Positions 31,460 to 44,684 of a stretch of DNA of 64,000 bases are shown here, in pieces. The notes under the pieces are model-generated. The model was not told the DNA's origin. It ran no database searches and saw only the letters and a list, made by a program, of their open reading frames with translations. A program made the position numbers and the translations under genes. The stretch comes from Rubrivivax sp. Its GTDB lineage: Bacteria > Pseudomonadota > Gammaproteobacteria > Burkholderiales > Burkholderiaceae_C. The stretch lies in contig JADCGP010000011.1 in the NCBI GenBank assembly GCA_020248915.1, positions 62,001-126,000 on the forward strand, given 5' to 3'. Every line of letters begins with the position of its first letter. The stretch's first letter is position 1.

Positions 31460-32575
31460 TCAGCGCGGTCGCCAGCCGAGCCCCCTGGCGTGCAGGCTGT
31501 GCACGTACAGGCGCTCGGGCGTCTCGGTGACGCCGGTCGTCTCGGGGTAGGCGCCGCTCGGGTCCTGCAGCACGGCGACGATCTTGCCGTCCTCGGTGAA
31601 GGCCATCACGTGGCCGTAGGCCGGCGGCACCGGTCACAGCGCGCGCGGCAGCCTGAGCGTCACCTCGCGCAGCCACGGCCTGCCGGCCATGCCGTCCACC
31701 GTGGCGCTGCGCGGCTTTGCAAAGCCGAGCCAGATGCGGCCGTCCAGGCCGCGCATCAGGTTGTCGGGGTAGCCGGGCAGGTTGTCGAACAGGAGGCGCG
31801 CATCGGCCGTGCCGCGGCTGCCGTCGGCGAGCAGCGTGCGCACGTCGAGGTCGCTGGCCGCCACGGCCACCTTCCACACGCGGTGCTTGCCGGTCTCGGC
31901 CACGAACAGCGTCGAGCCGTCCTGCGACAGCGCCAGCCCGTTGGCGAAGCTGAAGCCGTGGGCGACGACGCGCACCGCCTTCGTCGCCGGGTCGACTTCG
32001 AGCACGCGGCCGGTGGACGACTGCTCGATGATGTCGAGGATGCTGGCCTCGAAGGTGCCACCCCACTGCGCCGGCGCGAAGCGCGTGGAGGCGTCGCTGA
32101 GGTAGATCTTGCCGTCGGGCGCCACCACCACCGCGTCGGCGTAGCGGATGGGGTCGTTGCCCACCTGGTCGGCGAGCACCTCGACCTTGCCGCCGGGCGC
32201 CACCGCCAGCAGGCCCTTGATGGCGTCGGCCGCGATCAGGCGGCCGGCGGCGTCGAAGTCGAAGCCGAGCACGCGGCCGCCGATGTCGACCACCGTCTCG
32301 AGGCCCGAGCCGTCGGGGTGCATGCGCAGCACCTTTCCGCTGGCCACCGCGGCATAGACCTTGCCGTCGCGCACCACCACGTGCTCCGGGCCTTCCTCGC
32401 CGCCCAGCGGAACGAGCGTCAGGTTGGCCAGCAGCCTGTTGGGCTGGTGCACGCCGGTGTAGCCGGGGGAAGCCGGCGCCTCCCAGGGCACCGGCTGCAC
32501 CGGCACCGGCCACATCAGCAGGTAGGCGCCCAGCAGCGGCATGGCGGCGGCGACGAACTGGAACACGCGCTTCAT
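31460..32575 (-). pseudogene. SMP-30/strictosidine-synthase-like lactonase gene interrupted by one in-frame stop
   Basis: The frame from ATG 32575 (MKRVFQFVAAAMPLLGAYLLM, an N-terminal membrane anchor) encodes a six-bladed propeller protein with GGEEGPEHVVVRDGKVYAAV, GFDFDAAGRLIAADA, YLSDASTRFAPAQWGGTF and GFSFANGLALSQDGSTLFVAE, as in the SMP-30/gluconolactonase/strictosidine synthase group. It hits TGA at 31636-31634 after 313 codons (LPRAL-stop). The same frame then continues without gap as PVPPAYGHVMAFTEDGKIV ... GLGWRPR and ends at a second TGA, which is the normal C-terminal blade of this family. In relatives the stop position is expected to be Trp (TGG), so a single G to A change explains it. 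A truncated product may still be made. Confidence 0.78.
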
Positions 32576-32615
32576 CGCGTGGCACTCCTTCGTGACGGGC
32601 TGCGGACGGCGCCCC

Positions 32616-33650
32616 TCAAGGCGGGGTGAGGGCATGCACGGCCACCGGGGCCGCCTTGCCGCGCAGCGCCACCTCGCCCAGCGACATGCTGGCGATGCGC
32701 CCGCCGATGGCGGCGCAGGTGGGCGCGTCGAGCAGGATGTCGTGGCCGCAGGCCTTGGTGTGCTGCTCGAGCCGTGCCGCGAGGTTGACGGTGTCGCCGA
32801 CGCAGGTGTAGGTGGCACGCTCGCGCGTGCCGGTGTAGCCGGCGATCACCTCGCCGCTGGCGATGCCGATGCCCATCGAGATGGGCTCCTGGCCCTGCGC
32901 CGCGCGCTCGGCGTTGAGCAGGTCGATCATGCCGGCCATGTCCAGCGCGGCGCGGGCGGCGGCCAGTGGCGCGTCGGCCACCGGCGCAGGTGCGCCGAAC
33001 ATCGCCATCAGGCCGTCGCCGATCATCTGGTTGACCACGCCGCCCTGGCCCGCGATGGCGTCGAACATCAGCGTGTACCAGGTGTTCAGCAGCTCGATCG
33101 TCTCCTCGGGCGGCTGGCTCTCTGCCAGCCTGGTGAAGCCGCGCAGGTCGCAGAACATCACGCTGGCTTGCACGCGGCGGCCGCCCAGGGCGAAGCCCGA
33201 TTGCTGCAGGTCCTGCGCCACCTGGCTGGTGGCAAAGCGCGAGATCAGCGCCTTCTGCTGGTCGCGCAGGCGCTTCTTCTCGAGGCTCGACCCCACGCGC
33301 GCCTTCAGCAGCACCGGGTTCACCGGCTTGTGCAGGTAGTCGTCGGCGCCCAGCTCGATGCAGCGCGCCACGTGCGCCACGCCCTCGAGCGAGCTGGTCA
33401 CGATCACCGGCAGGTCGCGCAGTTCGGGGTCGTCGGCCAGCTTGGTCAGCACGGCGAAGCCGTCGAGCTCGGGCATCTCCAGGTCGAGCAGCAGCAGGTC
33501 GAAGCGCTCGTCGCGCAGCATCTCGAGCGCGCGCCGGCCGTTGTCGGCGCTGGCCACCTGGTGGCCTTGCAATTCGAGCGTGCGGCCCAGCAGCAGCCGG
33601 TTGACCTTGTTGTCGTCGGCCACCAGCAGGCGCGCGCCGCGCTCAGCCAC
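32616..33650 (-). CDS. Response regulator with class III nucleotidyl cyclase output
   Basis: 344-residue protein: receiver domain (residues about 6-120; acidic ADDN near the start, phosphoacceptor Asp56 in LLLLDLEMPELDG, Lys108 in HKPV) followed by an adenylate/guanylate cyclase catalytic domain (about 160-340). Metal-binding aspartates are Asp168 (FCDLRGFT) and Asp212 (IGDGLMAMFG); the transition-state region reads TCVGDTVNLAARLE. The base-selecting position usually held by Lys in adenylyl cyclases is Gln208 (VNQMIGDG), so nucleotide specificity is open. Its start overlaps the Hpt gene by eight bases. It is the likely output of the kinase-Hpt relay encoded upstream. Confidence 0.9.
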   Translation of the reverse strand: MAERGARLLVADDNKVNRLLLGRTLELQGHQVASADNGRRALEMLRDERFDLLLLDLEMPELDGFAVLTKLADDPELRDLPVIVTSSLEGVAHVARCIELGADDYLHKPVNPVLLKARVGSSLEKKRLRDQQKALISRFATSQVAQDLQQSGFALGGRRVQASVMFCDLRGFTRLAESQPPEETIELLNTWYTLMFDAIAGQGGVVNQMIGDGLMAMFGAPAPVADAPLAAARAALDMAGMIDLLNAERAAQGQEPISMGIGIASGEVIAGYTGTRERATYTCVGDTVNLAARLEQHTKACGHDILLDAPTCAAIGGRIASMSLGEVALRGKAAPVAVHALTPP

Positions 33651-33977
33651 GGGCCAGGTCCCTCAGCGCGGCCACGCTGCGCTCGAGTTCGGCCTTCAGC
33701 GCGTCCAGCGGCGCGGCGTCGGCCGGCAGCCCGCCGAGTTCGAGTGCCCGCGCCTGCTCGGCCAGCACGCCGGCGCCGAAGGTGTTGCTGTTGCTCTTGA
33801 GCGAGTGCGCCGCGCGGCGAAAGCGCTCGGCCGCGCCGGCGGCCAGCGCCGCGCGCATCTCGGCCACCAGCGTCGGCGCCTCGGTGGCGAAGGTGTCCAC
33901 CAGCTCGACGACGAAGTCGGCGCCGGCGTTGGCCTGCAGCTCGCCGAAGGTCTGCGGGTCGATCAGGGTCTTGCTCG

Positions 33978-33981
<4 letters not shown>
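33643..33981 (-). CDS. Stand-alone histidine phosphotransfer (Hpt) protein
   Basis: 112-residue helical Hpt domain with the diagnostic [15 protein letters not shown] segment, whose histidine accepts phosphate. It overlaps the hybrid kinase stop (ATGA) and the cyclase start, so all three are translated as a coupled set. Expected to pass phosphate from a receiver domain of the kinase to the receiver of the cyclase. The kinase itself has no Hpt domain, which fits a separate Hpt. Confidence 0.92.
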
Positions 33982-38675
<4,694 letters not shown>

Positions 38676-38676
38676 C

Positions 38677-40110
38677 TCAGCGTTCCGTGAGGGAAGGGGT
38701 TCGTTGCAGGGCCTGCACCAGCTCGTCCACGCGGATCGGCTTGGTGAGGTAGTCGTCCATGCCGGCCTCGAGGCAGGCCTCGCGGTCGCCCTGCATGGCG
38801 TTGGCGGTCATGGCCACGATGCGCGGGCGTTGTCTCGGCGAGTACTTCGCGGTGATGCGGCGGCTGGCCTCCAGCCCGTCCATCTCGGGCATCTGTACGT
38901 CCATCAGCACCACGTCGTAGGTCTGTCGCTCGACGGCTTCGAGGGCCAGCAGGCCGTTGCCGGCCACGTCGGCCGAGTAGCCCATCTGGCCGAGCAGGCG
39001 CAGCGCCAGCTTCTGGTTCACCAGGTTGTCCTCGGCCAGCAGGATGCGCAGCGGGTGGCGCCGGGCCATGCCGGGGTCGATGGCGGATGCGGCGGCCGGC
39101 CTGGGTGCGGCGGGCGCCATGGCCACCGCCTCGGCCCGGATGTGGAAGCGGAAGGTGCAGCCCTGGCCGGCGCCCGGGCTCTCGGCCGTCATCGTGCCGC
39201 CCATGATCTCGGCCAGCTTCCTGCTGATGACCAGGCCCAGGCCCGTGCCACCGTACTTGCGCGTGGTGCTGCTGTCGGCCTGGCTGAAGCTCTGGAACAG
39301 CTTGGCCATGCCCTCGGGGCTGAGGCCGATGCCGCTGTCCCTGACGTCGAAGTGCAGTTCGTCGGCCGGGCCTTTGCGCACCGTCAGCTCGATCTGGCCC
39401 TGGTCGGTGAACTTGAGCGCGTTGGACAGCAGGTTCAGCAGGATCTGCCGCAGCCGCGTCGGGTCGCTCCGGACCATGGCCGGGGCGTCGTCGGCGATGC
39501 GGACCACCAGATCGAGGTGCTTCTCCGCTGCCTTGAGCTTGACGAGCTCCACCGCCGAGCCCCCGCACTCGCGCAGGTCGAAGGGCACGGTCTCGATGTC
39601 GAGCCTGCCGGCCTCGATCTTCGAGAAGTCGAGGATGTCGTTGATGATGGTCAGCAGGCTCTCGCCGCTGTCCCTCACCGTGCGGGCGAGGTCCTTCTCG
39701 TCGTCGTCGAGCGGGGTCTGCAGCAGCAGGCCGCTCATGCCGATGACTTGGAGGGCGATGTCGTCACCCGCCTCGAAGCGGCGTGCCGCCTCCTCGGCCA
39801 GCACCGCGGCCGCGGCGGGATCGGAGACGAAGCCGGCCGTGGCCTGGCGAAGCAGCGCCAGCGCGATCAGCCCGGACCGCCGGCTGCGACGCGCCAGTGC
39901 CACGGCCTGCCCGGCATGGTGCAGGGCCTGTGGCAGGCGCTCCTAGCGGGTGAGGGCGCGCGCCAGGTACGACACGGCGAGCGCCCGCTCGGCGGCCCGG
40001 CGCGTGGGCACAGCCGCGAGCCGGAGCTCGGCCTCGGCCACCGCCTTCGTGGGTTCTCCGGCGGCCAGCAGGGCGTCGATGCGGCCGGCCGCGCCCCCGG
40101 CGGGCGTCAT
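38677..40110 (-). pseudogene. Decayed hybrid kinase: premature stop in TPR part, HisKA box deleted
   Basis: From ATG 40110 the frame gives MTPAGGAAGRIDALLA ... YLARALTR, then TAG (39945-39943), then continues in the same frame as ERLPQALHHAGQAVALARRS with TPR-like sequence. At about 39750 this jumps from RRFEAGDDIALQ directly into [13 protein letters not shown], the sequence that normally follows the H-box; the [11 protein letters not shown] block with the phosphoacceptor histidine, and any GAF domains, are missing. The HATPase ([26 protein letters not shown]) and receiver ([21 protein letters not shown]) are intact and close to those of the neighbouring 1565-residue kinase. A 408-residue product could still be made from an internal start near 39903. 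Best read as a broken duplicate. Confidence 0.78.
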
Positions 40111-40222
40111 CGTGGCGCGAGCCGCATCCGCACCATGTCGCCGGCGGCGAGGGGCGGGAGGCGGTGGCGGGCGTGGCGTCGCATCGGTGTCGGCTTCGGC
40201 GTCGTTCTCGGCAGCGTCTTCG

Positions 40223-40326
40223 GCGTCGGGGCGTCGGGGCGTCGGGGCGTCGGGGCGTCGGGGCGTCGGGGCGGCGGGGCGGCGGGGCGGCGGGGCGGCG
40301 GGGCGGCGGGGCGGCGGGGCGGCGGC
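40223..40326. repeat. Octanucleotide tandem repeat (6 x GCGTCGGG, 6 x GCGGCGGG)
   Basis: Six perfect copies of GCGTCGGG (40223-40270) run straight into six perfect copies of GCGGCGGG (40271-40318) and a partial seventh. The repeat lies in the 300-base gap between the decayed kinase and the LysR gene, where I see no gene. The unit length is not a multiple of three and copy number is likely to vary by slippage. It could influence the promoter of the kinase operon. Confidence 0.93.
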
Positions 40327-40413
40327 GGGTCGGGCGTGGCGACCGCGCGTCGGGCCCGGCCAGTCTAGGGGCCGGTCTCCCCGCTGCGCACTCTCGCTTG
40401 TCCGGAACCCGGG

Positions 40414-41361
40414 TCAGGTGCAGGGTGGTTCGCCCGCCGGCGCCGGCGCGGCGTCGCGCGCCATCTGCTCGAGATGGCGCACCAGCAGCCGCGTCGCCGC
40501 CTGCACGCTGCCGTCGGCGCGCGTGACGGCGACGAAGCGGCGCCGCGCCCAGGCGTCCGCCAGCGGCACCAGGGCCAGGCTCTCGGCGCTGGCGTGGCCG
40601 CGCACCGCCTCGCGCGGCAGGATGGCGGCGCCCAGCCCGGCGGCGACGATGCGGGCCGCGGCGTCCATGCCCGACACCTGCACCCGCGCCACCGGCGTGC
40701 GGCCCAGGCGCGCGGCCTCGCGGCGCAGCAGCAGGTCCATCGTGCCGCCCGGGGCCACGCTGACGCTGACGTGGTCAAGCGCCTCCTCGAAGCGCAGCGT
40801 CCGGCGGCGGGCCAGCGGATGCGCGGCGGGCATCGCCACGCACAGGCGGTCGCTGCGGTAGCGGTGGGCGGCGAGGTCGGCGAGGTCGATCGCGTCCCAG
40901 AGCACGCCGACCTCGGCCGCGCCCTCGCGCACCAGGCGCACGATCTCGGGGCTGACCTGCTCGTCGAGCGAGACGCGCACGCGCGGGTGGGCGGCCAGGA
41001 AGGCGCCGATGTCGTCGGCCAGGTGCTCGGCCAGCACCGAGGGCGCGGCCAGCACGCGCACGCTGCCCTGCACGCCGGTGGCGAACTCGGTCAGCTCGGC
41101 ATGCATGCGGGCCATGGCGCCCAGCACCTCGCGGGCGCGGCGCAGCAGCACCTCGCCGGCGGCGGTGGGCACCACGCCGCGCCGGCCGCGCACCAGCAGC
41201 GGCGCGCCGAGCGCGGCCTCGAGCGCGGCCACCCGCTTGCTCACCGCGCTGGCCACCAGCGCCTCGCGCGCGGCGGCGCGGGCGATGTTGCCTTCCTCGC
41301 AGACGGCGACGAAGAGCCGCAGGGTGACGGGATCGAAGCGCGGGTCGAAGTCTCGTGCCAT
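40414..41361 (-). CDS. LysR-family transcriptional regulator
   Basis: 315-residue regulator: N-terminal winged helix (residues about 10-70; LRLFVAVCEEGNIARAAARE, SAVSKRVAALEAALGAPLLVRG) and a periplasmic-binding-protein-like effector domain (for example VRVLAAPSVLAEHL, GLGAAILPREAV). It is divergent from the HMG-CoA-lyase-like/CoA-transferase/Bug operon, the usual arrangement for a regulator of that operon; the ATGCC-TCAC-GGCAT inverted repeat between them is a plausible binding site. The inducer is probably a carboxylate or its CoA ester, by context only. Confidence 0.9.
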   Translation of the reverse strand: MARDFDPRFDPVTLRLFVAVCEEGNIARAAAREALVASAVSKRVAALEAALGAPLLVRGRRGVVPTAAGEVLLRRAREVLGAMARMHAELTEFATGVQGSVRVLAAPSVLAEHLADDIGAFLAAHPRVRVSLDEQVSPEIVRLVREGAAEVGVLWDAIDLADLAAHRYRSDRLCVAMPAAHPLARRRTLRFEEALDHVSVSVAPGGTMDLLLRREAARLGRTPVARVQVSGMDAAARIVAAGLGAAILPREAVRGHASAESLALVPLADAWARRRFVAVTRADGSVQAATRLLVRHLEQMARDAAPAPAGEPPCT

Positions 41362-41402
41362 GCCGAACGGGAACGCCAGGGCTGCCGAAATAGCGCTAGA
41401 TG

Positions 41403-41416
41403 ATGCCTCACGGCAT
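41403..41416. promoter_or_regulatory. Inverted repeat, candidate LysR operator
   Basis: ATGCC-TCAC-GGCAT, a perfect five-bp inverted repeat in the 70-base gap between the divergent LysR and HMG-lyase-like genes. It lies just upstream of the TACAGT -10-like hexamer, where LysR activators commonly bind. Confidence 0.4.
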
Positions 41417-41419
41417 GGC

Positions 41420-41425
41420 TACAGT
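41420..41425 (+). promoter_or_regulatory. Candidate leaderless -10 of the HMG-lyase-like gene
   Basis: TACAGT (four of six) ends exactly six bases before the ATG at 41432; GTCGAG fills the gap and could in principle be read as a very weak ribosome site. Confidence 0.35.
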
Positions 41426-41431
41426 GTCGAG

Positions 41432-42367
41432 ATGCCTGCACCGAACCCCCCTGCCGCCGCCGTGCGCGAGGTCGGCCTGCGCGACGGCCTGCAGTCGCTG
41501 GCCCGCACCGTGCCCACCGCCACCAAGCGCGAGTGGCTGCGTGCCGCCCACGCGGCCGGCCTGCGCGAGATCGAGGTCGGGTCCTTCGTGCCGCCGAAGC
41601 TGATGCCGCAGCTGGCCGACACCGCCGAGCTGGTGGCCTTCGCGAAGACGCTGCCGGGCCTGAATGTCACCGTGCTGGTGCCCAACCTGAAGGGCGCCGA
41701 GCGGGCCTTCGAGAGCGGGGCCGATGCGCTGCTGCTGCCGCTGTCGGCCAGCCACGCGCACAGCCTGGCCAACCTGCGCAAGGCGCCGGACGACGTGCTG
41801 CGCGAGGCCGAGGCCATCGTCGCGCGGCGCGATGAGCTCGGCGCACGCTGCCACGTCGAGGTGGGCATCTCCACCGCCTTCGGCTGCACCCTCCAGGGCC
41901 GCGTCGAGCCGGCCGAGGTGCTGCGCCTCGTGCGCGCCGCGCTCGACCTGGGCGCCGACGAGGTGGGTCTTGCCGACACGGTGGGCTACGCCGACCCGGC
42001 GGCGGTGGCCTCGCTCTTCGGCCGCGCCTTCGAGGTGGCCGGCGAGCGGCTGACCTGGGCGCACTTCCACGACACGCGCGGCCTGGGCCTGGCCAACGTC
42101 TACGCGGCCTGGCAGGCGGGCATGCGGCGCTTCGACGCCAGCCTGGCCGGCATCGGCGGTTGCCCGCACGCGCCGGGCGCGAGCGGCAACGTCGCCACCG
42201 AGGACGTGGCCTATCTGTTCGCCAGCATGGGCGTGGTCACGGGCCTGGACGTGCCGGCGCTGCTGGCGCTGCGCCGGCAGCTCGGCCAGTGGCTCGACGG
42301 CGAGCCGCTGCACGGCCATGTCTGGCGGGCGGGGCTGCCGAAGACGCTGCGGGCGGAGGCGGCATGA
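41432..42367 (+). CDS. Hydroxymethylglutaryl-CoA lyase-like enzyme
   Basis: Retro-aldol lyase of the HMGL/DRE-TIM family, 311 residues. The start is the ATG of MPAPNPPAAAV; longer frames run over the LysR gene. The metal/catalytic motif appears as REVGLRDGLQ at residues 11-20 (R-D of the DRE-TIM group), followed by EVGSFVPPKLMPQLADTAE, GISTAFGCTLQGRV, ADTVGYADP, HFHDTRGLGLANV (metal-binding histidines) and GGCPHAPGASGNVATEDV with the active-site cysteine. It may cleave 3-hydroxy-3-methylglutaryl-CoA or a related acyl-CoA such as citramalyl-CoA. The CoA transferase start overlaps its stop. Confidence 0.86.
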   Translation: MPAPNPPAAAVREVGLRDGLQSLARTVPTATKREWLRAAHAAGLREIEVGSFVPPKLMPQLADTAELVAFAKTLPGLNVTVLVPNLKGAERAFESGADALLLPLSASHAHSLANLRKAPDDVLREAEAIVARRDELGARCHVEVGISTAFGCTLQGRVEPAEVLRLVRAALDLGADEVGLADTVGYADPAAVASLFGRAFEVAGERLTWAHFHDTRGLGLANVYAAWQAGMRRFDASLAGIGGCPHAPGASGNVATEDVAYLFASMGVVTGLDVPALLALRRQLGQWLDGEPLHGHVWRAGLPKTLRAEAA

Positions 42368-43578
42368 GCACCTCCGCGCCGACCGCGCCGCTGCCACCCC
42401 TGCCACTCGCCGGCCTGAAGGTCGTCGAGTTCACCCACATGGTGATGGGCCCGACCTGCGGGATGATGCTGGCCGACCTCGGCGCCGACGTGCTGAAGGT
42501 CGAGCCGATCGAGGGCGACCGCACGCGGCACCTGCTGGGCGCGGGGATCGGCTTCTTCCCGCTGTTCAACCGCAACAAGAAGAGCATCCGCATCGACCTG
42601 CGCCACCCCGAGGGCGCGGCGGCGGCGCGGCGGCTGTGCCTGGCTGCCGACGTGGTGGCCGAGAACTTCAAGCCCGGCTCGCTGGCCAAGTACGGCCTCG
42701 ACTACGAGCCGCTGGCCGCGGCGCACCCGCGCCTGATCTACGCCAGCCTGAAGGGCTTCCTGCCCGGCCCCTACGAGCACCGCACCGCGCTCGACGAGGT
42801 GGTGCAGATGATGGGCGGCCTGGCCTACATGACCGGCCGGCCGGGCGACCCGCTGCGCGCCGGCTCGAGCGTCAACGACATCATGGGCGGCCTGTTCGGC
42901 GCCATCGGCATCCTCGGCGCGCTGGTGCAATGCGGCATCACCGGCCGCGGCATGGAGGTGCAGAGCGCGCTGTTCGAGAACAACGTCTTCCTCGTCGGCC
43001 AGCACATGCTGCAGGCGGCCATCAGCGGCCGGCCGCCCGACCCGATGCCCAACCGCGTGAGCCCCTGGGCCGTCTACGACGTGTTCACCGTGAAGGACGG
43101 CGAGCAGATCTTCCTTGCCGCAGTGAGCGATTCGCAGTGGCCGGTGTTCTGCGACGCGCTGGGCTGGCCCGACCTGAAGGCCGACCCGGCGCTGGCCACC
43201 AACAACCAGCGCGTCGAGCAGCGCGCCTCGCTGCTTGCCACGCTGCGCGAGCGGCTCGCGAACCGGCCGGCGGCCGAGCTCGCCGCTCTGATGGAGCGCG
43301 CCGGGCTGCCCTTCGCGCCGATCCGCAAGCCCGCCGAGCTGCTCGAAGACCCGCACCTGCTGGCCACCGGCGGCCTGGCCGACATCACGCTGACCGACGG
43401 CCCGAAGGCCGGGCAGACGGTGAAGACGACGCTGTTCCCGATCACGCTCGAGGGCGCGCGGCTGCCGGTGCGCCATTCGCCGCCGAAGAGCGGCGAGCAC
43501 ACGCGCGAGGCGCTGGCCGCGGTGGGCTACGCCGAGAGCGAGATCGCGCGCCTGATCGAGATCCAGGCCGTGGCCTGA
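42364..43578 (+). CDS. CaiB/BaiF (class III) CoA-transferase
   Basis: 404-residue CoA transferase that moves CoA between organic acids. It starts at ATG 42364 overlapping the lyase stop. Family features: LAGLKVVEFTHMVMGPTCGMMLADLGADVLKVEP (N-terminal block), NRNKKSIRIDLRHPEG, AENFKPG, YASLKGFLPGPYEHRTALDEVVQMMGG, where the family's catalytic aspartate falls in the ALDEVVQ segment, and the C-terminal GEHTREALAAVGYAESEI. Together with the lyase it suggests activation of a dicarboxylate to its CoA ester and cleavage of that ester. Substrate unknown. Confidence 0.9.
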   Translation: MSTSAPTAPLPPLPLAGLKVVEFTHMVMGPTCGMMLADLGADVLKVEPIEGDRTRHLLGAGIGFFPLFNRNKKSIRIDLRHPEGAAAARRLCLAADVVAENFKPGSLAKYGLDYEPLAAAHPRLIYASLKGFLPGPYEHRTALDEVVQMMGGLAYMTGRPGDPLRAGSSVNDIMGGLFGAIGILGALVQCGITGRGMEVQSALFENNVFLVGQHMLQAAISGRPPDPMPNRVSPWAVYDVFTVKDGEQIFLAAVSDSQWPVFCDALGWPDLKADPALATNNQRVEQRASLLATLRERLANRPAAELAALMERAGLPFAPIRKPAELLEDPHLLATGGLADITLTDGPKAGQTVKTTLFPITLEGARLPVRHSPPKSGEHTREALAAVGYAESEIARLIEIQAVA

Positions 43579-43613
43579 AGCAGACTTTCCACTCAACCGA
43601 ACGAGGAGACGAC

Positions 43614-44609
43614 ATGAACCGCGACCTTCCTTCCCGCCGCCGCTTCGTCGGCACGACGATCGGCGTGGCCGCTGCCGCGGCAGCCTCGGCCGCATCGCTG
43701 CCCGCCTGGGCCCAGGTGGGCGACAAGAGCGTGCGCTTCGTGCTGCCCAATGCCACCGGCTCGGGTGTGGACGCCATCACGCGCGCGGCGCAGCCGGCGC
43801 TTGCCAAGGCGCTCGGCATGCCGGTGGTGGTGGAGAACCAGCCCGGCGCCGGCGGCGTGGTGGGCCTGCAGACGCTGGCGCGCTCGGCGCCCGACGGCAT
43901 GACGCTCTCGGTGGTGTCGAACAACGTCGTCATCTTCCCGAGCGTGCTCAAGAGCCTGCCCTTCGACATGCCGGGCGACTTCACGCCGATCGCCATCGTC
44001 GGCAGCACGCCGATCGTGCTGGTGGTCAATGCCAAGGTGCCGGCGGCCAACAGCAAGGAGTTCGTCGCGCTGCTCAAGAGCCGGCCGGGGCAGCTGAACT
44101 TCGGCTCGGGCGGCAACGGCACCATCCTGCACCTGGCCAGCGAGATGTTCCTCGACGAGGCCGGGGCGACGGCCAAGCACATCCCGTACAAGGGCGTGGG
44201 ACCGATGGTCACCGACCTGATCGGAGGCCAGATCGAGTTCGCCACCGCGGCGCTGCCGAGCGTGCAGCAGCACATCAAGACCGGCGCGCTGCGCGCCATC
44301 GGCGTGGGCACCGCGCAGCGCGTGGCCGCGGCGCCCGACATTCCCACCTTCGTCGAGCAGGGCCTGCCGGGCTACGTGGTCGAGGCCTGGTTTGGCGTGC
44401 TGGGGCCCAAGGGCATGGCGCCCGACGTCGTCAAGCGCACGCACGACGCCATCGTGGCCGCCTTCGCCGACCCGGCGGTGAAGGAGGCGATGGACAAGCA
44501 GGGCAACACGATCCGCATCACCTCCACCGAGCAGGCCGCCGCCGGCTTCCGCAGCGAACTGGCCAAGTACGCGCGGCTGGTGAAGAAGATCGGGCTCGAG
44601 CCGACCTGA
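43614..44609 (+). CDS. Tripartite tricarboxylate transporter (Bug family) periplasmic binding protein
   Basis: 331-residue extracytoplasmic receptor of the Bug family, very common in Burkholderiales. Signal peptide of about 33 residues with a twin-arginine-like SRRRFVG start and AWAQ cleavage region; ribosome site CGAGGAGAC. Bug signatures: VVVENQPGAGGVVGLQTLARSAPDG, LNFGSGGNGTILHLASEMF, IPYKGVGPMVTDLIGGQI and the PTFVEQGLPGY block. No TctA/TctB membrane genes are next to it, as is usual for orphan Bug proteins. Likely binds the carboxylate handled by the two enzymes upstream. Confidence 0.92.
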   Translation: MNRDLPSRRRFVGTTIGVAAAAAASAASLPAWAQVGDKSVRFVLPNATGSGVDAITRAAQPALAKALGMPVVVENQPGAGGVVGLQTLARSAPDGMTLSVVSNNVVIFPSVLKSLPFDMPGDFTPIAIVGSTPIVLVVNAKVPAANSKEFVALLKSRPGQLNFGSGGNGTILHLASEMFLDEAGATAKHIPYKGVGPMVTDLIGGQIEFATAALPSVQQHIKTGALRAIGVGTAQRVAAAPDIPTFVEQGLPGYVVEAWFGVLGPKGMAPDVVKRTHDAIVAAFADPAVKEAMDKQGNTIRITSTEQAAAGFRSELAKYARLVKKIGLEPT

Positions 44610-44684
44610 GCCCCCGCATCGGTCCCGCATCGGCCCCGCGTCGGGGCCGACCCGACAATCACGCCTTTCTCCAGCGACCGCACC

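Noticed and set aside
40223..40326. Possible CRISPR-like array
   Set aside because: Units are only eight bases with no spacers; it is a simple tandem repeat.
44632..44648. Seven-bp GC hairpin between the Bug gene and leuC
   Set aside because: No U-run and only a three-base loop; similar stems arise often in such GC-rich DNA, so I did not call a terminator or leucine attenuator. No Leu-rich leader peptide is visible either.
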